Positions 23,632 through 33,452 are shown, numbered from the stretch's first letter. The stretch is DNA of 50,370 nucleotides from Ruminococcus sp. (GCA_018376535.1 JAHABC010000015.1:1-50370), one strand, 5' to 3'. The notes: generated by a model not told the origin, from the letters alone. Numbers and translations: made by a program.

Positions 23632-23660
23632 AGTATACAAGAAAGCCTTTTAAAATTCAA
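23632..23660 (-). promoter_or_regulatory. Promoter of the secreted repeat protein
   Basis: Minus-strand TTGAAT (23655-23660) and TATACT (23632-23637), 17-base spacing. Confidence 0.6.
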
Positions 23661-23757
23661 CTGTCAATTTAACCAAACTTAAACGATTTAAAGTGTTCAA
23701 ATATAACAATAATACATATAGATATATTATATTTCATGGTATATCTTCACAATTAGA

Positions 23758-24444
23758 TTAATATTTAAAAGCAGTTAGATTGTTAGTTTCATCGCAAAAA
23801 GCAAGAATTACATCTTTAGTTGAGTTTATTTTGAGGGTACTCAATTGATTTTTTAACCAAGTATCATTTTTTCCACTAGCCTTTAGATTATCTGATATTA
23901 CTTCACCATTTACTATTAAGTTTATTGGATTTATTTGCTTATCTACTAATATGTTTAAATCTTGTGGAGTAGTAGGCTTTTTATCCGATTTAGGTAAGAC
24001 ACTTATCTTTCCATTAGTTTCAAGTATTACAGTTTGAATATCCTTAAAGTTGAAGTATCCTTGATTTCTACACTCTCCTAGAAGTTCGTTTAAATCCAAA
24101 CGTGATTTTTTAAGACTATCTACTTTAAAGTTTCCGTTATCGAAAAGAATTAGGGGAGTACCATTTAAAAATCTACGCCACTTTACGCTCTTACAAGCCC
24201 AATACGATACCAATATGGAAAACAATGCATATATAACCATTGCTATAATAGGTAATATATACTCATCACTGTAGGTTATTTCGGCAGCTATAGAACCTAT
24301 TGTAATTCCGTTTATATAGTCGAACATACTAAGTTGTGACATCTGTCTGTTGCCTATTAGCTTTGTAAGTAAGAACAATGCTATCACCGAAAATACAGAT
24401 GCTAATATTACTCTAATTATATCTAAGAACTCTATACTATTCAT
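23758..24444 (-). CDS. DUF421 family membrane protein (YetF/YrbG-like)
   Basis: 228 residues with three N-terminal membrane segments (about 8-25, 55-75 and 60-85 region). The family stretch LTKLIGNRQMSQLSMFDYINGITIGSIAAE is followed by the soluble domain with FLNGTPLILFDNGNF, LGECRNQGYFNFKDIQTVILETNGKISVLPK. It matches DUF421, whose Bacillus members are linked to spore or envelope functions with no proven activity. GGAGGTATC precedes the ATG at 24444. Single gene. Confidence 0.9.
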   Translation of the reverse strand: MNSIEFLDIIRVILASVFSVIALFLLTKLIGNRQMSQLSMFDYINGITIGSIAAEITYSDEYILPIIAMVIYALFSILVSYWACKSVKWRRFLNGTPLILFDNGNFKVDSLKKSRLDLNELLGECRNQGYFNFKDIQTVILETNGKISVLPKSDKKPTTPQDLNILVDKQINPINLIVNGEVISDNLKASGKNDTWLKNQLSTLKINSTKDVILAFCDETNNLTAFKY

Positions 24445-24580
24445 TTTTAAGATACCTCCTATAGTTTTATATACTTATAGTAGTATCGCCTTTTTTTAGA
24501 TATTAATACCATCATGTAAGTTGAAAATATTGTAATATAGTAAACATTATAAAATTGTTGTATATTCCATAAAAAAACGC

Positions 24581-24609
24581 TTGATATTTTGTGTATTTTG
24601 TTGTATAAT
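24581..24609 (+). promoter_or_regulatory. Promoter of proC
   Basis: TTGATA (24581-24586) and TATAAT (24604-24609), 17-base spacing. Confidence 0.75.
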
Positions 24610-24645
24610 AATTATTGTAATTAAACTTATAGGAGTTGTTTTAAT

Positions 24646-25443
24646 ATGAATAATGTTGGTTTTATTGGTACAGGTAATATGGGCTTTGCTATTATGAAAG
24701 GTATTTCTGAAAGTTCTTTAAAAGATAATGTTAAAATTCATGCTTTCGATTTAAAATCTGATAGCCTTCAAAGATGTTCCGATATTGCTACTCTATGCAG
24801 TTCGGAAAAAGAAGTGGTTGAAAACTGTAAGTATGTATTCTTAGCAGTTAAACCTCAAGTAATAGATGGCGTACTTGCTACTATCAAAGATTATGTTACT
24901 AAAGATACTGTAATAGTATCTATATTAGCAGGTATAACTGGTGAGTATATAAAGTCGCAAACTATACCAGATGCTAAAGTAGTATTGGTTATGCCAAATA
25001 CTCCATTACTATTAAATCAAGGAGCATCTGCACTATCTCCAGTAGCCCCAGTTACAGATGAGGAGTTCAACTTTGTTAGAAGTATCTTCGATAGTTGTGG
25101 TAAAACTGCCGTTCTTACTGCAGATAAAATGAAAGAAGTTATAGCTATCAATGGAAGTAGTCCAGCGTTTATATATCTATACGCAAAGGCTTTTATAGAT
25201 TATGCTGTTGAAAATGGTATCAGCAAAGATTCCGCTACTGAATTGTTTGCTCAATCGCTAATAGGTTCTGCTAAGATGATTACAGACTCTGGCTATACTT
25301 TGGACGAACTTATTAAGATGGTATCTTCTCCAGGAGGAACTACTCTTGCAGGTTTAGATGAACTTTACAAAGGCAATCTTGAGGAGATTACTAAAAAATG
25401 TTGTGAAAGTTGTACTAAACGTGCATACGAACTATCTAAGTAG
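24646..25443 (+). CDS. proC: Pyrroline-5-carboxylate reductase
   Basis: 265 residues. The N-terminal NAD(P)-binding fold starts VGFIGTGNMG; the family signature region SSPGGTTLAGL lies near residue 225 and the C-terminal dimer helices follow. It catalyses the last step of proline synthesis, reducing 1-pyrroline-5-carboxylate. Length is typical. No proA or proB is in the window, so it stands alone from the rest of its pathway. RBS AGGAG at 24631. The two membrane-protein genes downstream may be co-transcribed. Confidence 0.96.
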   Translation: MNNVGFIGTGNMGFAIMKGISESSLKDNVKIHAFDLKSDSLQRCSDIATLCSSEKEVVENCKYVFLAVKPQVIDGVLATIKDYVTKDTVIVSILAGITGEYIKSQTIPDAKVVLVMPNTPLLLNQGASALSPVAPVTDEEFNFVRSIFDSCGKTAVLTADKMKEVIAINGSSPAFIYLYAKAFIDYAVENGISKDSATELFAQSLIGSAKMITDSGYTLDELIKMVSSPGGTTLAGLDELYKGNLEEITKKCCESCTKRAYELSK

Positions 25444-25502
25444 TTATAAATTTAAGTTAAAGTACATATCTATAGTATAAAAAGAAAAGGTGATGTGTAC
25501 TT

Positions 25503-26102
25503 ATGAGATATCCAGAAAGCAACCTATATAGTGGTAAAAAGTTGATATCTATACTACTATTTATATTAATCTTGTGTGGAGTAATCTTTGGTGTTTGGTT
25601 GATGTATTCTAATAGTGAGTTTGTATCTTTACATAGTAACGTGCTAACTCAAGGATTTACTGAAAGTACCTCTAATAGAACTCTATTAGATGTGTTTTTT
25701 AACTCTCTATCTTGGACTAGCTATATTTTAATACTGTTGTATCTATGTGGATATTCTGCAATATCGCACCCTATAAGCCTATTTTTGATATTCACTAGAG
25801 GCGTAGCATTAGGAACATCTGCTAGTACTATATATATGGAGTATGGTTCTAAAGGAATTTTAATATTAATATCTATGGTTATGTTTCATGCAATAACATC
25901 TAGTGTAGTGTTAATCTTTGCAGTGATGCAATCTTTAATGCAATCCACTACTATAGCGTACAACATCTTCGGACGTTCCTCCGATTTGATAAACATTAAG
26001 CAGTATAATCTTAAATTTATGTTGTATGCTATAGTTATATTTTTATCATCTATTATAGATACTTTCTTGACATATGCTCTTACTAATAAACTACTATTCT
26101 AA
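25503..26102 (+). CDS. SpoIIM-like integral membrane protein
   Basis: 199 residues with about five membrane segments. The middle section, an FFNSLSW turn followed by LCGYSAISHP and TRGVALGTSAS, resembles the SpoIIM/DUF95 pattern of FxxG/GxxLG loops. SpoIIM works with SpoIID and SpoIIP in peptidoglycan remodelling during engulfment in sporulating Firmicutes. No other sporulation gene is in the window, so the role here is uncertain. RBS AAAGGTGATG lies upstream of the ATG. Confidence 0.6.
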   Translation: MRYPESNLYSGKKLISILLFILILCGVIFGVWLMYSNSEFVSLHSNVLTQGFTESTSNRTLLDVFFNSLSWTSYILILLYLCGYSAISHPISLFLIFTRGVALGTSASTIYMEYGSKGILILISMVMFHAITSSVVLIFAVMQSLMQSTTIAYNIFGRSSDLINIKQYNLKFMLYAIVIFLSSIIDTFLTYALTNKLLF

Positions 26103-26124
26103 CTTTTAGAAAGGATTGATTTAT

Positions 26125-26997
26125 TTGTCAAGATTTTCAAAACTGTTTGACTATGAAAGTGCAGGTTCAGGTATATCAAAAAATGCTCCTCAAAAGAAAC
26201 GTATATTCGTATTTTTTGATATCTTTTTTAATAAGTTTTGGAAGTTATTAGGTTTAAATGCTATATATATGCTATTCTGTTGTACGATATTTCTAATAGG
26301 TCCTGCAACTGCTGGAGTTACTAAAGTGTTAAGAAACTTCTCTCAACAAAGACCAGTCTTTCTATGGGAAGATTTCATTGAAAGTCTAAAAAAGAACTTC
26401 AAGCAAGGTCTTGCAATGGGTGCTATAGATGTGTTCGTATTTATAAGTGTTGCTTTAGGTTGTTATATATATCCATTGCAAGTGGAGAATACTGGAAGCA
26501 AATTTTGGTACGTTCCATTTATAACCACCATTGCTATAGGAATTACTGTATTTATCATGAGTGGCTATGCTTATCTAATGATAGTAACTACTAACCTATC
26601 TTTTAAGAACATTATTAAAAATTCGTTCTATTTGACTTGCGTATGTGCTAAACAAAGCCTAACTACCTTCTTGATATGTACATTAATAGTTATTGTGGGT
26701 ATATTTGTGTTCATAACTAACGATTATGCTAAGTTCTGTATTATACTAGGCCCTGCTACTATAATTGGTTTGATTGTTTGTTTTAATTTTTATCCAATAA
26801 TTCAAAAGTATGTTATCAATCCATACTATGAACAGACTGGCGAAGAAAATCCTGAATACAGATATACCAAGCCAGTAAGTCAAGATGAAACTATTTGCGT
26901 TGATAGAGGTGGAGAAGAAGCTCCAATAGTTTCGGAAAAAGCTCGTAAGCGTCAGGAAAAGAAACAACAGAAACGCAAAGGAAAAACGATATCTTAA
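26125..26997 (+). CDS. DUF624 (YesL-like) membrane protein
   Basis: 290 residues from a TTG at 26125, with AAAGGA nine bases upstream; the earlier in-frame TTG at 26116 is too close to that site. The N-terminal ~35 soluble residues precede FFDIFFNKFWKLLGLNAIYML, which is the typical DUF624 opening. About six membrane segments follow and then a basic Lys/Arg/Gln-rich tail. YesL-type proteins often accompany sugar uptake systems. Here it follows the SpoIIM-like gene by 22 bases. Function unknown. Confidence 0.82.
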   Translation: MSRFSKLFDYESAGSGISKNAPQKKRIFVFFDIFFNKFWKLLGLNAIYMLFCCTIFLIGPATAGVTKVLRNFSQQRPVFLWEDFIESLKKNFKQGLAMGAIDVFVFISVALGCYIYPLQVENTGSKFWYVPFITTIAIGITVFIMSGYAYLMIVTTNLSFKNIIKNSFYLTCVCAKQSLTTFLICTLIVIVGIFVFITNDYAKFCIILGPATIIGLIVCFNFYPIIQKYVINPYYEQTGEENPEYRYTKPVSQDETICVDRGGEEAPIVSEKARKRQEKKQQKRKGKTIS

Positions 26998-27015
26998 TTG
27001 ATATTTGTAATTATT

Positions 27016-27054
27016 AAAAAAGTGTGTAAGCTGATAAACTTACACACTTTTTTT
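27016..27054. terminator. Bidirectional terminator between convergent genes
   Basis: Stem GTGTGTAAG (27022-27030)/CTTACACAC (27039-27047) with A6 and T7 on its flanks. It serves both the DUF624 gene and the P-type ATPase gene. Confidence 0.9.
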
Positions 27055-29395
27055 ATATGCTTTGTACTGTCAAGAGTTTTCTTATCTTGTGGAACGTGCA
27101 GAACAGTATAAAAGATATAATCATAGATATTAATAGCATTATAAGTCCTGTTTGCGATATGGCTACTATTGAAAATAGATTATGACATACTGTTAAACCT
27201 CCAATAAATAACAAGGTTAATACTATTAATAGTATAGTTCTCATGGTGTTCAACGGTTTGCAAAGTCGCAATAGATGTAGTAATCCTATAAATCCAGTGG
27301 ATATTACACATATTGATGATATTTCTTTAGTAGATAACTCTGTAAAGATAGTGCTTCCTAATATGCTTATAGATGTAACTGTTATTACTATATCTAAAGC
27401 CGTTGGAATTGCTTTACTTAGAATGTATTTCAAAAATGAACCATTTACTCTATTGTTATTGGGTTCTAGTGCTAGTATAAATGATGGTATTCCTATACAT
27501 ATTGCACTTATTAAAGTAAGTTGTATCGGAACAAACGGATATTGCATCGTTAAGATTATAAATATTAAATCTAATAGTATGGAGTAGATAGTCTTTATTA
27601 AAAATAGAGATGCTGACCTCTTTATATTATTTATAGAACGTCTGCCCTCTGCGACAATCTTTGGTAAAGATGAAAATTCAGAGTTTAAAAGTATCAATTG
27701 GGAAATATTTCTAGTAGCTTCTGCACCATTGGATATGGCTATACTACAATCAGCCTCTTTTAAGGCAGGGACATCATTTACACCATCGCCAGTCATTGCC
27801 ACTATATGACCTTTTTCTTTTAGATATTTTACAATCAAACGTTTCTTATCTGGAGTTACTCTGCAAAATAGCGATACATCTTCCACTAAATTTTTTAACT
27901 CACTTTTCGTAACACTTGACACGTCTAAAGACTTTACGTCAGCAAAATTAAGATTTTTCGCAATGGTGGACACGGTTTTTACGTTATCACCAGATATTAT
28001 CTTTATACTTACATCTTGATTTTTAAAGTATTCAAGAGTTTCTTTTATATTAGGACGTAAAGTATCTTTAAGTAATATTAATGCGATAGGTTCTATATTT
28101 AGTTCATGAATGTCATTAGATATACTCTCTTTAGTGTAAGCTAATGTTATCACCCTATACTCATTTGAATAGTTATCTATCGTGGATTGCAACTTTCCAT
28201 TTGGAAAGATATATTCATATGCTCCCATGATAAAAGTTCCCATATTACATAGTTGTGTAGCCGACCATTTTCTATCACTTGAAAAAGGAATATCATCAAC
28301 TACTTGATATTTTATGTTAGTATGTTTATCGGTGTAATCTTTAATGGCTCTTGATGTGGCGTTTAAACTGTTTTGACTACTTACTATTGAAGATAGTATA
28401 CTATCTATAAGTTGAGCATCGAACTCTTTATTAGTATAGATTATCTTTTCAAGGTACATATCACCAGTAGTTAGAGTTCCAGTCTTATCTAAACATAGAA
28501 CGTCCACCCGTGCAAGACTTTCTACTGAAGATAAATCTTGTGCAAGTACGTTGTTTTTAGCCAATCTAATGACGCTTACTGCGAATACCATACTTGTAAG
28601 CAGAACTAAACCTTCTGGAATCATACCTATTAACCCTGCTGTAGCTTGTACTACTGCAGATTTTATATCTCCTAAAAGTTGATATTGCGTATATAATAAG
28701 ATTGCTCCTATTGGAAAGATTGCTACAGATATCCATTTTATAATCTTATTTATAGAGTCCATAATTTCCGACTTATGTTTTTTCAACTTTTTTGCCTCTT
28801 TGGAAAGGCTAGATATATAAGTGTTTTCTGCAATTTTTTCAGCTTTGGCATACACTCCACCACTGATGATGTAACTACCACTTAATATAGTATCGCCTTG
28901 TTTTTTAGCAATTGGATTGGCTTCACCAGTTATAAAACTTTCATTTACTTCACAATATCCGTTGAGTATGGAGCAATCGGCAGTAACTTGATTTCCAACT
29001 TGTAACTTTAAGATATCGTCTAGTACTATGTTATCTGTTGGAATGTGTTGTTCTGTACCGTTTCTAATAACGGTAGTTTTAATCGCAGATATTAAGGATA
29101 ACCTATCTGCAGTGCGTTTTGCTCTAACTTCTTGAACTATTCCTATTATCAAATTTATTAGAACTACTACTATAAACAACATATTTTTGTAAGAACCTGC
29201 CCACATCAGTGCAATGGCTAATATCACATTTATGATATTAAATAGTGTTATACTATTCTCTAAGATTATTCTTCCAATGCTTTTGGTTTTTACAAAGTTT
29301 TGTCGATTTACAAGTCCCTGTTTTATACGATTTTCTACTTGTATAGTAGATAACCCATCTTTGATATTAGGCGTGTACCTTTCTATAGTGTTCAT
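27053..29395 (-). CDS. CtpE-like P-type cation ATPase
   Basis: 780 residues. The actuator motif reads TGEA (156-159) in place of TGES. PEGLVLLTS in the fourth helix (260-268), the phosphorylation loop CLDKTGTLT with Asp303 and the hinge MTGDGVNDVPALKEAD are all present. The VLAQDLSSVESLARVDVLCLDKTG context matches the CtpE subgroup of P-type ATPases, reported as calcium uptake pumps in mycobacteria, rather than heavy-metal pumps; there is no N-terminal metal domain or CPC motif. The substrate is inferred. GGAG lies upstream of the ATG at 29395. It is transcribed alone and divergently from the dockerin protease gene. Confidence 0.9.
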   Translation of the reverse strand: MNTIERYTPNIKDGLSTIQVENRIKQGLVNRQNFVKTKSIGRIILENSITLFNIINVILAIALMWAGSYKNMLFIVVVLINLIIGIVQEVRAKRTADRLSLISAIKTTVIRNGTEQHIPTDNIVLDDILKLQVGNQVTADCSILNGYCEVNESFITGEANPIAKKQGDTILSGSYIISGGVYAKAEKIAENTYISSLSKEAKKLKKHKSEIMDSINKIIKWISVAIFPIGAILLYTQYQLLGDIKSAVVQATAGLIGMIPEGLVLLTSMVFAVSVIRLAKNNVLAQDLSSVESLARVDVLCLDKTGTLTTGDMYLEKIIYTNKEFDAQLIDSILSSIVSSQNSLNATSRAIKDYTDKHTNIKYQVVDDIPFSSDRKWSATQLCNMGTFIMGAYEYIFPNGKLQSTIDNYSNEYRVITLAYTKESISNDIHELNIEPIALILLKDTLRPNIKETLEYFKNQDVSIKIISGDNVKTVSTIAKNLNFADVKSLDVSSVTKSELKNLVEDVSLFCRVTPDKKRLIVKYLKEKGHIVAMTGDGVNDVPALKEADCSIAISNGAEATRNISQLILLNSEFSSLPKIVAEGRRSINNIKRSASLFLIKTIYSILLDLIFIILTMQYPFVPIQLTLISAICIGIPSFILALEPNNNRVNGSFLKYILSKAIPTALDIVITVTSISILGSTIFTELSTKEISSICVISTGFIGLLHLLRLCKPLNTMRTILLIVLTLLFIGGLTVCHNLFSIVAISQTGLIMLLISMIISFILFCTFHKIRKLLTVQSI

Positions 29396-29809
29396 TTTGT
29401 ATACTCCTAACTAATTATATATTTCTATATTAATTATAGGGTATGAGTATTAAATTTATATTAAAATGACATCTTTTTGTTGATATTAACTAAATCTATC
29501 ACAAAATTTTGTGCAAAACAGAGAACTCAAATTTTTTTAAAATTTTTTGTAACATTTTCCCCACTTGAAGAGTTATATATATAGATGATTATAAAAAATC
29601 ATGGCAAAAAAAATATCTTTTGAAAATTATTTTAATAAACTATTGACATTTCTATATTTTTGTGATACTCTATTTATAGACAATAAATCATGTCTATATT
29701 TTAGATATATCTTATAGAATAGCAATCTTAAATACTAGTTAAAAGTTACTATTCTAGTATATATCAACAAAAGTTATTTTAAATCATGACAGAAAGGAAG
29801 TCTTTTAAA
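29396..29809 (+). promoter_or_regulatory. Long A/T-rich divergent region with protease promoter and hairpin leader
   Basis: TTGACA (29643-29648) and TACTCT (29666-29671) with 17-base spacing drive the dockerin protease. The ~130-base leader can form ACATAAAT-type AGACA/TGTCT near 29679. It can also form either TAGAATAG/CTATTCTA (29715-29722 and 29749-29756) or ATACTAG/CTAGTAT (29732-29738 and 29754-29760). The last two are mutually exclusive. A TATAAT-like sequence on the minus strand near 29430 could serve the ATPase gene. I see no coding capacity in the region. Confidence 0.55.
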
Positions 29810-31039
29810 ATGAACAAATTATTAAAAACTCTAATCGCAGGTGTTTCAGCACTTACTATGTGCATCTCTGCTATGTCTTTAAGTGCTAGTGCAGCTACTA
29901 CTTCATATAAAAAAGGTGATGTTAATGGCGATAGAATTGTAAATTCATCTGATGTTTTAGCTTTGAATAAATTTTTGCATGGTTCAGCAGGTGCTAGAAA
30001 TTATTTAATTGCTGAAAGATTAGATCTTAATCGTGATTATATAATTGATAATAATGATTTAACTTTGTTAAAAAACATAAGTATTGGTTTAGCTAGTTCA
30101 AATCAAGTTTCATCTGTTTCAACAAGTGATACAGTTACTCAAGTTACTTATCATCCCAATGAGTTAAAATATTCTAAATTTAATGCAGTAAATGGAAAAG
30201 AGATAGAAAATTATCAAATATCTGAAGCAACTAATATAACTTTTTCAAATATTAATACAACCGATGGTATTTTAGATGGAGATAATAGAAAGGTTGATTA
30301 TAATCAAAGTGCTGTTGTAGTTATAACTGCAGATAATAAAATTGTAGGTACCGGATTTATAATTGATAGTAATAAAATTGTAACTGCTGCTCATGTTTTA
30401 TATGATACAAGTACTAATACTGCTAAAAAAAATATAAAATATATTTTATTTAATTCAAATGGTCAAAAAATAGATGTTAATGGAAATATAATTTCTAATC
30501 AAAATACATATTATGGAATTAGTGCGAATAGTTATCATATACCTCAAATGTATATAGATGCTGAATGGTATGATAATAATAATGGTAATGGAAATGCTTT
30601 AAGTAGTGGATTTTATCAAGATTATGCACTTATTAAAGTAAATGAAGATCTTAGTGCATATAAAAGTTTTGATGTGGGTGTTTTTAGAGATGGAATTGCT
30701 AATACATCTAGAAAAATTTTTATTACTGGATATACTACTGATAATAAAGAAGATAGTGATAAAAATGGTGGTAACGATGAACTTCGTGGAAAAATTGTAA
30801 CTGGTGATGGTGATTTGTGTAAAGCATTAAGCCGTGGTAATAAAATAACAGATACAAACTTATTTTATAATGTAGATGTTTTAAGTGGTGAAAGTGGTGG
30901 ACCAATATATGTAAAAAGTAGTAATGGTTCAAAAACAGTAGTTGGAATTAATACAGGAATGTCTCCATATGGGTTTAACCAAGGCACTAGATTTAATACT
31001 AAGATTTTGACATTTATGTTTAATAATCCAAAATTTTAA
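29810..31039 (+). CDS. Secreted trypsin-like serine protease with N-terminal dockerin
   Basis: 409 residues from the ATG at 29810 (GAAAGGAAG upstream). The signal peptide ends near SASAA (residue 29). A type I dockerin covers about 35-95, with two calcium repeats: GDVNGDRIVNSSDVLALNKFL and the weaker DLNRDYIIDNNDLTLL. The peptidase domain follows, with catalytic His195 (VTAAH), Asp271 (DYALIKV) and Ser362 (GESGGP), the V8/glutamyl-endopeptidase type of trypsin fold. The dockerin should tether the protease to a cohesin-bearing scaffold. Codon use is clearly A/T-richer than in its neighbours, and this gene holds the only two GATC sites I found in the window. This suggests recent transfer or different selection. 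Confidence 0.92.
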   Translation: MNKLLKTLIAGVSALTMCISAMSLSASAATTSYKKGDVNGDRIVNSSDVLALNKFLHGSAGARNYLIAERLDLNRDYIIDNNDLTLLKNISIGLASSNQVSSVSTSDTVTQVTYHPNELKYSKFNAVNGKEIENYQISEATNITFSNINTTDGILDGDNRKVDYNQSAVVVITADNKIVGTGFIIDSNKIVTAAHVLYDTSTNTAKKNIKYILFNSNGQKIDVNGNIISNQNTYYGISANSYHIPQMYIDAEWYDNNNGNGNALSSGFYQDYALIKVNEDLSAYKSFDVGVFRDGIANTSRKIFITGYTTDNKEDSDKNGGNDELRGKIVTGDGDLCKALSRGNKITDTNLFYNVDVLSGESGGPIYVKSSNGSKTVVGINTGMSPYGFNQGTRFNTKILTFMFNNPKF

Positions 31040-31051
31040 GGAGGAATTTAT

Positions 31052-31897
31052 ATGAAAAATTTAAAGAAAGTTTTAGCTTGTATAATGGCAGTTGCAACTT
31101 TAGGTTGTGTAAGTGCTACAGGAGTATCTGCTGATATAATTGACAGTGATGGTAATAATATTAAAACAATATATCTTTATGACGAAGATACGATAGGTCA
31201 AGAGCAAGAGATAGAACTATCTACTGGTGAAAAAATTACTTTGCCAAAATGGGCACAGATAATAAAAGATGAAGATGGAAATGTATATGCTTATTGTGAC
31301 CCAATTTGGAATGATGAAAAAAATTGTTGGAACCCTATATATATTCTAGCAGATGGTAATGTACTTATATCAGGTTTTCCAAGGTTTAATGAAAATAAAG
31401 AATATATAGGTTGTGTAAAAACTATTTATGAGCTTTATCCAATAACTACTACAAAAAATGCTGAGTATACATTGCCAGATGGTAAAAATATTACTATCAA
31501 GCCTTGTGTAGATAATAAAGATGCTAGTACTGAATTATATGTAATGTATGATGAAAATAATAACTATGATGGCTATGAAATATCTACTATGTTATATTCT
31601 TATGACCGTAATAAAGGTGATTATTATGCTCTACCTAATGGTGATAAAATTGATGTTGATGCAGAACATTCAAATGTAATATTAGTTAGATATAATGCAA
31701 ATGGTGAATATGTTGGCTATCGTTTAAGTAGTGTTAGTGAACCGGCTGAACCAGATGAACCAACTGTAACTCCAATAACAGAAATAACTGTTGGCGATAG
31801 CACTTTCCCAAGAGGTGATATCAACTTAGATGGCAAGGTAAACACTGTAGACTTACTTATGCTTAAAAAATATCTACTAGGATTAATGGAATGGTAA
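31052..31897 (+). CDS. Secreted repeat protein with C-terminal single-repeat dockerin
   Basis: 281 residues with a signal peptide (to about ATGVSA). The central region has two or three related segments with the pattern Y-x-LP-x-G...(Y/R)YD-x-N-x-x-Y-x-GY. A PAEPDEP linker leads to one dockerin repeat, GDINLDGKVNTVDLLMLKKYL. The usual second calcium repeat is absent: the protein ends nine residues later at LLGLMEW. A perfect AAGGAGG site and a 12-base gap place it in one transcript with the dockerin protease, which it may assist or bind. Its A/T-rich codon use matches that gene. Confidence 0.83.
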   Translation: MKNLKKVLACIMAVATLGCVSATGVSADIIDSDGNNIKTIYLYDEDTIGQEQEIELSTGEKITLPKWAQIIKDEDGNVYAYCDPIWNDEKNCWNPIYILADGNVLISGFPRFNENKEYIGCVKTIYELYPITTTKNAEYTLPDGKNITIKPCVDNKDASTELYVMYDENNNYDGYEISTMLYSYDRNKGDYYALPNGDKIDVDAEHSNVILVRYNANGEYVGYRLSSVSEPAEPDEPTVTPITEITVGDSTFPRGDINLDGKVNTVDLLMLKKYLLGLMEW

Positions 31898-31934
31898 TAT
31901 ATTTTGTGTACCTATAGATAACTCTATACCTATA

Positions 31935-31974
31935 AAGGCTCTGATACTTTAAAAAGTATCGGAGCCTTTTATTG
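31935..31974 (+). terminator. Terminator after the dockerin gene pair
   Basis: Long stem from AAGGCTC.GATACTTT to AAAGTATC.GAGCCTT, with one T-G pair and T4 after it. Confidence 0.9.
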
Positions 31975-32090
31975 GAAATATAATATTTTTAAAAAGTTAA
32001 AAACATACTAAAAAGAAATCAATATTCTAATAGCAATTCTTAAAAGTATAGTATATAATATACCTAGCTTAATTTAAGAGGTGTTATAAT

Positions 32091-33452
32091 ATGATTGATG
32101 GAAAGGTAAACTTTAACAAAAAACTATTAACGTTAGTACTTCCAATAGCTTTTCAACAGTTAGTATTGGCTTTGGTAAGTACTTCCGATGCCGTAATGTT
32201 AGGATTTTTAAATCAAGATAGTCTATCGGCAGTATCTTTGGCAGGACAGATACAGTTTGTGTACAACCTGTTTTTAGGAGGAATATCTACAGGAGTAAAT
32301 ATATTTACTGCTCAATACTGGGGCATAGAAGATAAAAAATCTATTGAAAAGATTGTGGGAATAGCTTTAAAGACGGCTTTTTTAGTATCCGTGATATTCT
32401 TTATAGGTTCTACATTCTTTCCAACGTTGCTAATGCGAATATTTACCTCCGATACTACTCTAATAAGCATGGGAGCAGAATATCTTCAAGTAGTAGGAAT
32501 ATCGTACATTATGCTATCCATATCGCAGATATACTTATGTATTATGAAAAATTGTGGATTTGCTGTAAAAAGTTCTATAATAAGTTTAGTATCCGTAGGT
32601 ATAAACATATTTTTTAATGCTATGTTTATATTTGGTATAGGATTTTTCCCATCACTTGGAATAAAAGGTGCTGCATTAGCTACAGTTATATCTAAACTTA
32701 TAGAGTTAATCTGGTCTATGATTATTATGCTTAAAAAAGATAATATCAAAATTAGATTAAAGTATGTTATCCATAATGATGCAACTCTAAAGGCAGATTT
32801 TTGGAAGTATACATTACTATCTTTAGGAGATTCTTTAGTTTGGGGTTGTGGATTTACTATGTATTCCGTAATTATGGGTCACATGGGCAGTGATGCAACT
32901 GCAGCTAATTCTATAGCTAATATTATAAAGAACTTAACAATCTGTTTTTGTACTGGCGTAGGTTGTGGTGGAGGTATCTTAGTAGGTAACGAATTAGGCA
33001 AAGGTAATATAGATATCGCTAAAAAATATGCATCTAAGGTATGTAAGTTTGCTTGGATTAGTGGCTTAATATCTGGTGGAATAATACTGTTAATTATTCC
33101 ATTTATACCTATGTTCACTGGCTTAACAGATACTGCTCGTGACTACTTAAGAGTTATGCTAGTAGTATGTTCTTACTATGTAGTTGGAAAATCTTTAAAT
33201 ATGACTACTATAGGTGGAATATTCTGTGCTGGTGGTGATAGTAAGTTCGGTTTTATCTGCGATACTATTACTATGTGGGCTGTAACCGTTCCTATTGGAT
33301 TGTTTTGTGCATTCGTTTTAAAGCTATCCGTTCCGATGGTGTATATAATCATAAATATAGACGAAATTATAAAACTTCCTGCAGTATATAAAAACTACAA
33401 AAAGTACAGATGGCTTAAAAATCTTACTAAGGAAATAGAAGTTACTGCTTAA
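32091..33452 (+). CDS. MATE family efflux transporter
   Basis: 453 residues with twelve membrane segments in two homologous halves. The first half begins LPIAFQQLVLALVSTSDAVMLG, a classical MATE opening, and the second half repeats it around LGDSLVWGCGFTMYSVIMGHMG. It exports drugs or metabolites using a sodium or proton gradient. The substrate cannot be told. The RBS AAGAGGTG and a -10-like TATAAT at 32054 lie upstream; the -35 is weak. Single gene between terminators. Confidence 0.93.
   Translation: MIDGKVNFNKKLLTLVLPIAFQQLVLALVSTSDAVMLGFLNQDSLSAVSLAGQIQFVYNLFLGGISTGVNIFTAQYWGIEDKKSIEKIVGIALKTAFLVSVIFFIGSTFFPTLLMRIFTSDTTLISMGAEYLQVVGISYIMLSISQIYLCIMKNCGFAVKSSIISLVSVGINIFFNAMFIFGIGFFPSLGIKGAALATVISKLIELIWSMIIMLKKDNIKIRLKYVIHNDATLKADFWKYTLLSLGDSLVWGCGFTMYSVIMGHMGSDATAANSIANIIKNLTICFCTGVGCGGGILVGNELGKGNIDIAKKYASKVCKFAWISGLISGGIILLIIPFIPMFTGLTDTARDYLRVMLVVCSYYVVGKSLNMTTIGGIFCAGGDSKFGFICDTITMWAVTVPIGLFCAFVLKLSVPMVYIIINIDEIIKLPAVYKNYKKYRWLKNLTKEIEVTA

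Noticed and set aside
29810..31897. Mobile element carrying the dockerin genes
   Set aside because: There are no transposase or integrase genes, inverted repeats or target duplications at the edges; only the composition differs.
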